In this document: positions 1 to 5,296 of the stretch, piece after piece | Position numbering within the stretch: the first letter of the stretch is position 1 | Layout of the letters: every line of letters begins with the position of its first letter | Made by a program: the position numbers and the translations under genes | Assembly: GCA_013619035.1 (NCBI GenBank) | Contig: JABXKX010000227.1 | Location: 1 to 7,566, forward strand | Source: Peptostreptococcaceae bacterium | Lineage (GTDB): Bacteria; Bacillota_A; Clostridia; Peptostreptococcales; Acidaminobacteraceae | DNA: 7,566 nt | Direction of reading: 5' to 3' | The notes under the pieces: generated by a model | What the model saw: only the letters and a program-made list of their open reading frames with translations | Told to the model about the DNA's origin: nothing | Database searches by the model: none

Positions 1-1
1 T

Positions 2-793
2 CTAAATACTGCTTCAGATGGACTAAAAACATTAAGTGAGTTATCTGAAGATAATGCAATAGATGAGGCAAAAATTCAACAGGCTGTAAAAGACTATTCA
101 GATCTGATAGTTGGGCTTAAAGCAAGAGCAAGCAGTTCTGTTTTAAAAGACAAAGGTATAGATCCTATCATACAATCTAAAGAGATTGCTAAACGGTTAG
201 ACTTACCACTGGTGATTCATATTGGTAATGCTCCTCCCATTGTAGAAGAAGTACTGGCTTGTACAGAGTGTCGTGATGTGATTACTCATTGTTATCACAA
301 CAAACCCAATGGTTTGTTCTTAAACTCAGGTCAACCTAAGTTAGAAGTCATTAATGCACAAGATAGAGGTGTTAAGTTTGATCTAGGACATGGTTCTTCA
401 AGCTTTTCATTTGATATTTTTTCTAAAGCTTTAGAACATAATTTCAAACATGATTTTATAGGATCAGATATCTACGATAAGAACATCAACACTGTCGTAA
501 AGAGTCTAATCAATGTGATGAACAAAGTATTGGCTAATGGTTATTCATTAGAAGACGTCATAGCGATGGTTACACACAAACCAGCTGAGCACTTTAAACT
601 AAAAGGTTTAGGTCATATAGAAGAGGGATTCTATGGTGACTTTACGATATTCAAACAACATGAATCAAAGAAAACATTTGAAGATTCTGTTGGTATAACT
701 AAAAGCAGTAACAATTGGATTGAAGCAAAATATGCCATTGTAAATGGCAATATATATAAGACAGATAATGGAGGCAACAATGACGTCTTTTGA
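2..793 (+). CDS. Amidohydrolase/deacetylase, EF_0837 (COG3964) type, 5'-truncated by the window
   Basis: The reading frame is open from base 2, so this is the C-terminal 263 residues of a protein usually near 370 residues; the N-terminal HxH metal motif lies upstream. Fragment features fit a binuclear-metal amidohydrolase barrel: a lysine in VGLKAR (residue 40) as the likely carboxylated bridging lysine, His73 in VIHIGNAPP, His96 in ITHCYHN, the FDLGHGSSSF strand (126-135), and a strand-8 type Asp156 in GSDIY. Family knowledge: some COG3964 members mis-annotated as dihydroorotases hydrolyse acetylated hydroxy acids or N-acyl amino acids; the E. faecalis-type substrate is undefined. Inference: it removes an acyl or related cap before DgaE/DgaF act. 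The stop TGA lies inside the next gene (14-nt overlap), which argues for translational coupling. A GTG at 212 (the Val before His73) is internal, not the start. Family call is confident; substrate is unknown. Confidence 0.88.
   Translation, partial: LNTASDGLKTLSELSEDNAIDEAKIQQAVKDYSDLIVGLKARASSSVLKDKGIDPIIQSKEIAKRLDLPLVIHIGNAPPIVEEVLACTECRDVITHCYHNKPNGLFLNSGQPKLEVINAQDRGVKFDLGHGSSSFSFDIFSKALEHNFKHDFIGSDIYDKNINTVVKSLINVMNKVLANGYSLEDVIAMVTHKPAEHFKLKGLGHIEEGFYGDFTIFKQHESKKTFEDSVGITKSSNNWIEAKYAIVNGNIYKTDNGGNNDVF
770..774 (+). promoter_or_regulatory. Ribosome binding site deciding the PRD gene start
   Basis: GGAGG with a 5-nt spacer to the ATG at 780. It lies within the 3' end of the amidohydrolase coding region and fixes the PRD gene start 36 nt downstream of the longest possible open frame. 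Confidence 0.8.
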
Positions 794-1136
794 TTTTATA
801 AAAGATAGCATGAACTTAACCGATCAGCAAATGGCTGATTATGACGCGGATCTAAGATTCATAGAATCTTTTGTAGAAGATCATCAAATTAGATTTCAAG
901 ATCACTTTAAGTTAGGATTCTATTCTCATATGATTGGTTTCATTGACAGAATGAAAGTCAAAGAGAAATTAGCACCAGTAGATACAAGTATAAAAAATGA
1001 TATTGAAGATCATGCATTTAAAGTCACTAAGGAATTGATAGAAACAATTGCAGTTAAATATGATGTAGTTGTTACTGAATGTGAAGTGATACTGGCTTCG
1101 ATTCATATACAAACTGCACTATCTATGGAGGGATAA
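780..1136 (+). CDS. Stand-alone PRD-domain protein (EF_0829/AHA_3910 type)
   Basis: A 118-residue, mostly helical soluble protein that matches a single PTS regulation domain and nothing else. His50, in YSHMIGFIDRMK, sits at the first conserved PRD histidine, in a helix ending in Arg as in typical PRDs. His109, in ILASIHIQTAL, fits the second conserved histidine near the domain end. There is no helix-turn-helix, RNA-binding, EIIA or EIIB domain. In antiterminators and activators PRDs are phosphorylated by HPr or EIIB; a free-standing PRD could be a phosphorylation-sensing partner of another protein. The ATG at 780 is chosen over an upstream in-frame ATG at 744 because GGAGG at 770-774 stands 5 nt before it and 744 has no such site. 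It overlaps the amidohydrolase end by 14 nt and is followed 4 nt later by the SFCGS gene. The role is inferred, not known. Confidence 0.82.
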   Translation: MTSFDFIKDSMNLTDQQMADYDADLRFIESFVEDHQIRFQDHFKLGFYSHMIGFIDRMKVKEKLAPVDTSIKNDIEDHAFKVTKELIETIAVKYDVVVTECEVILASIHIQTALSMEG

Positions 1137-1140
1137 GACA

Positions 1141-1503
1141 ATGGAAAAAGAGATTATTATTGTTATTGGAGATAGATTAGGTAAAGGACAGAAAGTAGCA
1201 AAAGGTATTGAAAAAGCTGGCGGTACTGCAATCGTTATACCGGGCATGGCAGCAGATATGAAACTAGGTGATGAAATGAATAAACACAATGCAGATTTAG
1301 GCATTTCATTCTGTGGTTCTGGTGGTGCTGGTGCATTGATGGCAGCAAATAAATATGGTTACAAAGCAAAACATCACCTGCGTTCAATTGAAGCTGGAGA
1401 ATCAGCACTTAGAGAAGGTAACAAAGTATTAGGTTTTGGTTTTATGGACTTAGAAGAATTAGGAGAAAGAATCACTAAGGCATTTATCAAATACAATCGA
1501 TAG
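1141..1503 (+). CDS. Glycine-rich SFCGS family protein (EF_0830/AHA_3911 type), RpiB-like
   Basis: A 120-residue soluble protein with the family hallmark SFCGSGGAGAL (residues 56-66). Function is unassigned. By eye it resembles ribose-5-phosphate isomerase B/LacA over its full length: an N-terminal beta strand leading into IGDRLGKG (9-16), where RpiB has GCDHxGF; then DLGISFCGSG (52-61), where RpiB has DGGILICGTG with its catalytic Cys; then AANK (68-71), identical to RpiB; then REGNKVLGFG (91-100), where RpiB has RQHNDTNVLAFG. Cys58 and Asn94 match conserved RpiB residues, but the two RpiB catalytic histidines are Arg12 and Gly93 here. The fold is therefore probably RpiB-like, while a plain pentose-phosphate isomerase activity is doubtful. 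GGAGGG at 1127-1132, inside the end of the PRD gene, gives an 8-nt spacer to the ATG. Its position before two membrane proteins suggests a transport or substrate-handling partner. Confidence 0.85.
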   Translation: MEKEIIIVIGDRLGKGQKVAKGIEKAGGTAIVIPGMAADMKLGDEMNKHNADLGISFCGSGGAGALMAANKYGYKAKHHLRSIEAGESALREGNKVLGFGFMDLEELGERITKAFIKYNR

Positions 1504-1514
1504 AGAGGTCTATA

Positions 1515-1805
1515 ATGGAAAAGAAGGAATTACTTCAAACAATTGAAAAGACATTATCTATTACAGCCGATGGCAGAACCAAAGATGAATCATTGACAAA
1601 AGCCATTACAATTCTTCGAAAAAAAGTATATGGAGAAGTAAAAGGTCAGATCTTAAAAATGGAGCCACTTTCAATTGTAATTGAAAAAGAAGCCAATAAA
1701 AAATTCACAGAAAAATTCCTATTTTTATTCGCAGCAAGAGAAAAAGCAGCATTTCAAATCACATACAGTATCAAAGTTAGAATCAGTTACGTAGCGCCAT
1801 TATAA
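1515..1805 (+). CDS. DUF4312 family protein (EF_0831/AHA_3912 type)
   Basis: A 96-residue protein with no signal peptide and no membrane segment. The N-terminal half is charged and helical (about 1-38); the rest looks like beta strands, including GEVKGQILKMEPLSIVIEK (40-58) and a C-terminal strand ending ITYSIKVRISYVAPL (82-96). This suggests a small alpha/beta cytoplasmic domain. I recognise it by its place between the SFCGS protein and the DUF4311/DUF4310 membrane pair and by its size; no catalytic motif is visible. AGAGG at 1504-1508 lies 6 nt before the ATG, and only 11 nt separate it from the preceding stop. Inference: a soluble accessory subunit of the membrane system encoded just downstream. 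It could instead be a regulator of it; nothing in the sequence decides. Confidence 0.78.
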   Translation: MEKKELLQTIEKTLSITADGRTKDESLTKAITILRKKVYGEVKGQILKMEPLSIVIEKEANKKFTEKFLFLFAAREKAAFQITYSIKVRISYVAPL

Positions 1806-1814
1806 AGTTTGTAA

Positions 1815-1833
1815 CTAACCGTGATCACGTTAG
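1815..1833. repeat. Imperfect 19-nt inverted repeat between the DUF4312 and DUF4311 genes
   Basis: CTAAC (1815-1819) and GTTAG (1829-1833) are exact inverted repeats flanking the 8-bp palindrome GTGATCAC (1821-1828); only C1820 is unpaired. It sits in a 68-nt gap, longer than the other gaps in the operon, about 30 nt upstream of the DUF4311 ribosome binding site. It is not followed by a T-run, so it is not a terminator. It could be a protein operator or a small RNA hairpin. Confidence 0.45.
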
Positions 1834-1861
1834 ACAAAATAAAGAGGTTATTTAGTATTAA

Positions 1862-1867
1862 AGGAGG
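1862..1867 (+). promoter_or_regulatory. Strong ribosome binding site supporting a TTG start
   Basis: AGGAGG, within AAGGAGGAG at 1861-1869, stands 6 nt before TTG at 1874. It is close to a consensus Shine-Dalgarno sequence and is the reason for choosing this non-ATG start; the first in-frame ATG (1948) would remove the first membrane segment. Confidence 0.8.
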
Positions 1868-1873
1868 AGTAAT

Positions 1874-2587
1874 TTGATTGTTATTATCATTAAATCATTA
1901 ATCATTGGTGCACTGGGTGGTGGAGCCGTAGCAGCAGGAGCTGCAAGAATGTTTCACACACCAAAGTCACAATCAATGGGAGCTTTTAGAACATTAGGGG
2001 AACTCAACGCATGTCAGGGTGATCCACTAGCGCATTATTCGTTTGGTCTAGGATTTTTATTTAATGCAGCAGCAGCGGTAGTTGCATCTGGTGCATTAAC
2101 ACAAGATGTCTTACACCGTATCGTTCCAAACCTAGCAGCAGGTACATTGTTATTTAAAAACAAGAACCCTGAGGAAACATTACATGATCCAAAGAAAATG
2201 ATGATTGTTGGATCCATCGTTGGTGCTTTGGTAGTAACATTCTTAAACACATTGGCATCATCTATACCAGAATCATTATCACTTATTGCAAAAGAAATTT
2301 TATCACCAGCATCAAGTATGATGATGAAAACTGTAATGCCTATTATATTCTGGCTGGCTGCATTAGATGCAGGTAAGAGAACTGGTATCTGGGGTACTAT
2401 CTTAGGTGGTTGTGCACAAATGATTATGGGAAATGCCGTGCCAGGTATTGTATTAGGTATCTTGATTGGTGAAACCATTGAAGAAAATGGATTTAACAGA
2501 CCAGCGCAAGTGATGCTAGGTATTGTTATAACAATGTTTGTTGTTATTGCATACTTTAGAGGCTTCTTTGCTAAATTAGGATTATAG
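1874..2587 (+). CDS. DUF4311 family integral membrane protein (EF_0832/AHA_3913 type)
   Basis: A 237-residue polytopic membrane protein, initiated at TTG. Hydrophobic segments appear at about 2-23, 56-76, 110-130, 152-166, 173-200 and 212-233, giving roughly six membrane spans. The loop at about 26-54 holds conserved-looking polar residues (FHTPKSQSMGAF, then LNACQGDPLAHYSFG), and NLAAGTLLFKNKNPEETLHDP (86-106) forms a second soluble loop. It is rich in Gly and Ala, like transporter and PTS EIIC/EIID subunits, but I see no motif of a known transporter family. The next gene encodes a second membrane protein 12 nt downstream, and the two probably form a complex. Inference: half of an uncharacterised importer feeding the downstream DgaE/DgaF catabolic enzymes. 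Family call rests on recognition plus gene order; function is not established. Confidence 0.82.
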   Translation: MIVIIIKSLIIGALGGGAVAAGAARMFHTPKSQSMGAFRTLGELNACQGDPLAHYSFGLGFLFNAAAAVVASGALTQDVLHRIVPNLAAGTLLFKNKNPEETLHDPKKMMIVGSIVGALVVTFLNTLASSIPESLSLIAKEILSPASSMMMKTVMPIIFWLAALDAGKRTGIWGTILGGCAQMIMGNAVPGIVLGILIGETIEENGFNRPAQVMLGIVITMFVVIAYFRGFFAKLGL

Positions 2588-2599
2588 GGGGGAGTATCT

Positions 2600-3250
2600 A
2601 TGGAAAAGAATTTATCACAAAAAGGACTGTCGTTATTATCAGATAATATATTCCCATTTTTAGTTGCTATAGCGTGTGCTGCAATCTTTGCAGGTACACA
2701 TATGTATGTTGTACATGGTACAGGTGCATTTAATGAAATATTTGTTGTTCAGATGTTGGATCAAGGCTTAAACGGTGGTGATTATGCTGCAGCTGCAGGA
2801 TTTGCTACTGGATTTTTAATCGCAAGAGTTTTAGAAGGTCCACTTGTTGGTCTATTAGATATTGGTGGTTCGCTGATGACAGGTGTTGGTATTGGTATAC
2901 CAGCTATGATGTTAGCAGCGGGTATGAATGCTCCAATTGAAAGTTTTCCACTTGCTCTATTAACAGGTGGAGGTATTGGATTATTAATTGGTTTACTGAT
3001 TATTATCATTAGAAAGATTATGCCTCAAGGTATTTCTACTTCAGGTACAGGTATCATGATGGGTGCCGGTAATGCAACTGGAAGATTCTTAGGACCACTT
3101 ATTATTCTTTCTGCCATTCAATACAGTGTTCCAGCGGGTATCGGTGCATTTGTTGGTGCAGCAATATTCTATAAGATGGACCGTCACATTGCGGGTGGTG
3201 CAATTATAGGTGCCATGTTATTAGCAGGTATTGCTTCAATGTTTATTTAA
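2600..3250 (+). CDS. DUF4310 family integral membrane protein (EF_0833/AHA_3914 type)
   Basis: A 216-residue polytopic membrane protein. A short charged N-terminus (1-15) precedes hydrophobic segments at about 16-36, 62-78, 82-108, 117-138, 162-176, 178-191 and 197-215. Gly-rich stretches (GGSLMTGVGIGIPAMMLAAG, 89-108; STSGTGIMMGAGNATG, 146-161) resemble re-entrant or pore-lining parts of carriers. GGGGGAG at 2588-2594 lies 5 nt before the ATG. With DUF4311 it makes a membrane pair always seen together in this cluster type, consistent with a two-subunit permease. It shares a Met-Gly-rich stretch containing GNA with DUF4311 (MIMGNAVPG there, MMGAGNATG here), which might reflect distant duplication, though that is weak. 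Transport is inferred from topology and context only. Confidence 0.82.
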   Translation: MEKNLSQKGLSLLSDNIFPFLVAIACAAIFAGTHMYVVHGTGAFNEIFVVQMLDQGLNGGDYAAAAGFATGFLIARVLEGPLVGLLDIGGSLMTGVGIGIPAMMLAAGMNAPIESFPLALLTGGGIGLLIGLLIIIIRKIMPQGISTSGTGIMMGAGNATGRFLGPLIILSAIQYSVPAGIGAFVGAAIFYKMDRHIAGGAIIGAMLLAGIASMFI

Positions 3251-3255
3251 AGGAT

Positions 3256-3274
3256 GTGACTACTTTGTAGTCAC
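3256..3274 (+). repeat. Perfect 8-bp stem-loop between the DUF4310 and dgaE genes
   Basis: GTGACTAC (3256-3263) and GTAGTCAC (3267-3274) pair exactly around a TTT loop, 5 nt after the DUF4310 stop codon. The following TCTTTCTT is pyrimidine-rich but not a clean T-run, so this may be a leaky terminator or an mRNA processing or stability element that sets enzyme versus transporter levels. Confidence 0.6.
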
Positions 3275-3292
3275 TCTTTCTTAAGAAAAGAG
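3274..3292 (+). promoter_or_regulatory. Inverted repeat overlapping the dgaE ribosome binding site
   Basis: The 12-bp palindrome TTTCTTAAGAAA (3277-3288) is extended by CTC (3274-3276) pairing with GAG (3290-3292), with A3289 bulged. The right arm includes most of the dgaE Shine-Dalgarno AGAGG (3289-3293), so folding would mask it. The pairing is AT-rich and weak, so any control effect is tentative. Confidence 0.35.
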
Positions 3293-3298
3293 GTTTTT

Positions 3299-4399
3299 AT
3301 GTCAATATATCAAAATATTGATTTGGATCAAGTCATTAACTGTAGTGGAAAAATGACCGCATTGGGTGTTTCTAAAATATCTGATGATGTTGCAGAAACG
3401 ATGAAACAAGCGGGTCAGTCGTTTGTTGTTATAGATGAACTTATAGACAAAGCAGGAGAGATCATCTCTGAACACACAGGTGCAGAAGATACATGTGTTA
3501 CCTGTTCAGCTTCAGCGGGTATAGCCATTTCTGTTGCAGCAGTTATCAGTAAGGATTCAAGAACTGTAGTTGAGAGTTTACCATTGCAACAAGAAGAAAA
3601 TGAAATAATCGTACAAAAGGGTCATATGATCAACTTCGGCGCGCCTATTGAGACCATGATACAACTGGGTGGTGGTAAGATTGTTGAAGCGGGTGCAAGT
3701 AATAAAGTAACAATAGAACACCTAGAAGAATCAATCACTGATAGAACGGTTGCGCTTTTTTATGTAAAGTCTCACCACTGTGTTCAAAAGGGTATGGTTT
3801 CATTAGAAGATATGATAAAACTAGCTCATAAACATGAGCTACCAATCATAGTAGATGCAGCAGCTGAAGGTGATTTACACAAGTATATCAAATTAGGATC
3901 AGACCTAGTAATTTATAGCGGTGCAAAAGCATTAGAAGGACCAAGCTCAGGGTTTATAACAGGTAAAAAAGAGTTGATTAAGTCATGTAAAAAGCAATAT
4001 TTAGGTATTGCTAGAGCCATGAAAATTGGTAAGGAAAACATCATGGGTCTTGTTAAAGCAGTGATGCAATATGATCTTAGAGATGAACAAGAGATTATTA
4101 ATAATCAAAAACATTTGATCACTCTATTAATGAATGGTTTAAGTGAGTTAGACGAACTAGAAACCAAATGTATTGCAGATGAAGCCGGAAGACCTATCTA
4201 TAGAGTAGAAGTCAAAGTGCTAGATGCAATGACTAAAATGGATTGTATAGCAGTTGTTAAGAGGCTAAAATCAGGTTCTGTTAAAGTAGTGGTTAGAGAT
4301 CATTTTGCAAATATCGGAAAGTTAAGTCTTGATGTAAGATCTATAACTGAAGAAGATGTGCCTGTTATCATAAATAAGTTTAAATCTGTATTATCATAA
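3299..4399 (+). CDS. dgaE: DgaE family PLP-dependent ammonia lyase
   Basis: A 366-residue cytoplasmic fold-type I PLP enzyme of the SelA-related DgaE group, full length for the family. The likely Schiff-base lysine is Lys210 in YSGAKALEGPSSG (206-218), and Asp186 in PIIVDAAAEGD (182-192) is placed to contact the PLP ring nitrogen. The segment TCVTCSASAGIAI (65-77) matches the cofactor-phosphate part of the fold, and INCSGKMTALG (13-23) the N-terminal motif. Salmonella DgaE converts D-glucosaminate 6-phosphate to 2-keto-3-deoxy-6-phosphogluconate plus ammonia, and the aldolase for that product follows 11 nt downstream. The substrate here may be a related 2-amino sugar acid phosphate, since the PTS of the glucosaminate operon is absent. 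AGAGG at 3289-3293 lies 5 nt before the ATG. The alternative, selenocysteine synthase, is unlikely in this context. Confidence 0.9.
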   Translation: MSIYQNIDLDQVINCSGKMTALGVSKISDDVAETMKQAGQSFVVIDELIDKAGEIISEHTGAEDTCVTCSASAGIAISVAAVISKDSRTVVESLPLQQEENEIIVQKGHMINFGAPIETMIQLGGGKIVEAGASNKVTIEHLEESITDRTVALFYVKSHHCVQKGMVSLEDMIKLAHKHELPIIVDAAAEGDLHKYIKLGSDLVIYSGAKALEGPSSGFITGKKELIKSCKKQYLGIARAMKIGKENIMGLVKAVMQYDLRDEQEIINNQKHLITLLMNGLSELDELETKCIADEAGRPIYRVEVKVLDAMTKMDCIAVVKRLKSGSVKVVVRDHFANIGKLSLDVRSITEEDVPVIINKFKSVLS

Positions 4400-4410
4400 G
4401 TGGAGGACAC

Positions 4411-5160
4411 ATGAAAACAAATATAAAATTTTATAAAGATCTTGTAGCGGTAAACTTCTTGGCTAAAGATGCTGAGAATGGAAAAGCTGTTTATGAGGCA
4501 ATGGATGGTCATACTGCAATAGGTGTTCTTTCTAAACAATTTGAAACTGCAGAAGAAGGTATAACATATGTTAAAGAGTATAAAAAGTCAGTACCTTGTG
4601 TCTCTGTTGGTCTAGGTGCCGGAGATCCTGCTCAAGCAATAAAAGCAGCAACAATAGCAGCACATACCGATCCGGGTCATGTGAACCAGGTGTTCACATC
4701 AGCTGGTTATGCAGCAGGTGCTTTGGCTACTAACGACTGTATAAAAACAGCTGTTAATGTATTGATCAGTCCTACTGGTACAGTAGGAAAAGTAAAGATC
4801 AGTACTGGTGAGTTATCATCAAAAGAAATGGATGGTATTGTAGATGTAAAAACAGCACTTGCTATGCTTAAAGATATGAAAGCTGATGCGGTTAAGTTTT
4901 ATCCAATGGGTGGCCTTAAAAGTATTGACGAACTTAAGTATGTAGCAAAAGCATGTGCAGATATGGATATCAGCATGTTAGAGCCTACTGGTGGCATTAA
5001 CTTAGAAAACTTCGAGGAAATACTAAGAGTATGTGTAGATGCTGGTGTGAAGAAGATTATGCCTCATGTCTATGGTGCTGTAATCGATAAAGACACAGGA
5101 AAGACTGATGTAGACAAAGTAAAAATAATTTATGGTATTGTAAAGAAAGTAATCTTATAA
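4411..5160 (+). CDS. dgaF: KDGP aldolase, DgaF type (2-dehydro-3-deoxy-6-phosphogluconate aldolase)
   Basis: A 249-residue cytoplasmic TIM-barrel class I aldolase, also called DagF and of the EF_0839/AHA_3917 type. Lys162 in AVKFYPMGG (160-168) is the expected Schiff-base lysine, and EPTGGI (191-196) is the KDPG-aldolase-like phosphate/substrate motif. The N-terminal half carries VSVGLGAGDP (64-73) and HTDPGHVNQVF (85-95). The reaction is 2-keto-3-deoxy-6-phosphogluconate to pyruvate plus glyceraldehyde 3-phosphate, which finishes the pathway begun by DgaE and feeds glycolysis. GGAGG at 4402-4406 is 4 nt before the ATG and the gap after dgaE is 11 nt. It is the last gene of the operon, followed directly by a terminator hairpin. 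Confidence 0.92.
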   Translation: MKTNIKFYKDLVAVNFLAKDAENGKAVYEAMDGHTAIGVLSKQFETAEEGITYVKEYKKSVPCVSVGLGAGDPAQAIKAATIAAHTDPGHVNQVFTSAGYAAGALATNDCIKTAVNVLISPTGTVGKVKISTGELSSKEMDGIVDVKTALAMLKDMKADAVKFYPMGGLKSIDELKYVAKACADMDISMLEPTGGINLENFEEILRVCVDAGVKKIMPHVYGAVIDKDTGKTDVDKVKIIYGIVKKVIL

Positions 5161-5175
5161 TCTCAGACTTTAAAC

Positions 5176-5206
5176 AAAGAAACTCAAATTAATTGAGTTT
5201 CTTTTT
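5176..5206 (+). terminator. Rho-independent terminator of the dga-type operon
   Basis: AAAGAAACTCAA (5176-5187) pairs perfectly with TTGAGTTTCTTT (5193-5204) around a 5-nt loop, and the transcript runs into T residues to 5206. The 12-bp stem is AT-rich but the layout, 15 nt after the dgaF stop, is typical. Confidence 0.85.
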
Positions 5207-5212
5207 GGATAA

Positions 5213-5227
5213 GAGTTGTTTCAACTC
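5213..5227. repeat. Small perfect stem-loop in the convergent intergenic region
   Basis: GAGTTG (5213-5218) pairs with CAACTC (5222-5227) around TTT. It lies between the two larger hairpins; on its own it is short and its function, if any, is unclear. Confidence 0.4.
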
Positions 5228-5274
5228 AAAAGGTAATATAGGCCTAAGGTATATTATACCTTAGGCCTATATTA
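5228..5274 (-). terminator. 19-bp perfect inverted repeat, probable terminator of the ABC operon
   Basis: Bases 5234-5252 and 5256-5274 are exact inverted repeats (19 bp, ATT centre), containing the AGGCCT palindrome in each arm. Read on the minus strand it lies 22 nt past the ATPase stop and is followed by CCTTTT (complement of 5228-5233), a modest T tract. The stem is unusually long and perfect for a simple terminator. Confidence 0.7.
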
Positions 5275-5296
5275 GTTAAGTTTCATTTGACTGTTT

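Noticed and set aside
744..779. Longer N-terminus of the PRD protein from an ATG at 744
   Set aside because: No ribosome binding site precedes 744, whereas GGAGG is well placed before the ATG at 780; the extra residues have no PRD similarity.
791..793. TGA at the end of the amidohydrolase as a sign of a UGA=Trp code
   Set aside because: Reading through adds only five codons before a TAG, and tryptophans throughout the window use TGG, so the standard bacterial code fits better.
1119..1304. Minus-strand open frame across the PRD/SFCGS junction
   Set aside because: It is the antisense shadow of clearly recognisable + strand genes, with a Pro/Ser/Ile-rich translation and no ribosome binding site.
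1831..1861. Possible internal promoter (TAGACA, then TATTAA) before the DUF4311 gene
   Set aside because: The spacer is 19 nt and transcription would begin inside the ribosome binding site; the match is no better than expected in AT-rich DNA.
2035..2478. Minus-strand 147-residue open frame inside the DUF4311 gene
   Set aside because: It is antisense to a well-supported membrane protein gene; the composition is that expected from reverse-reading GGT/GCA-rich codons.
2782..3009. Minus-strand 75-residue open frame inside the DUF4310 gene
   Set aside because: Antisense shadow with a Pro/Ile/Asn-rich low-complexity translation and no start signals.
4300..4539. Minus-strand 79-residue open frame across the dgaE/dgaF junction
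   Set aside because: Antisense to two confidently identified enzymes, with no independent support.
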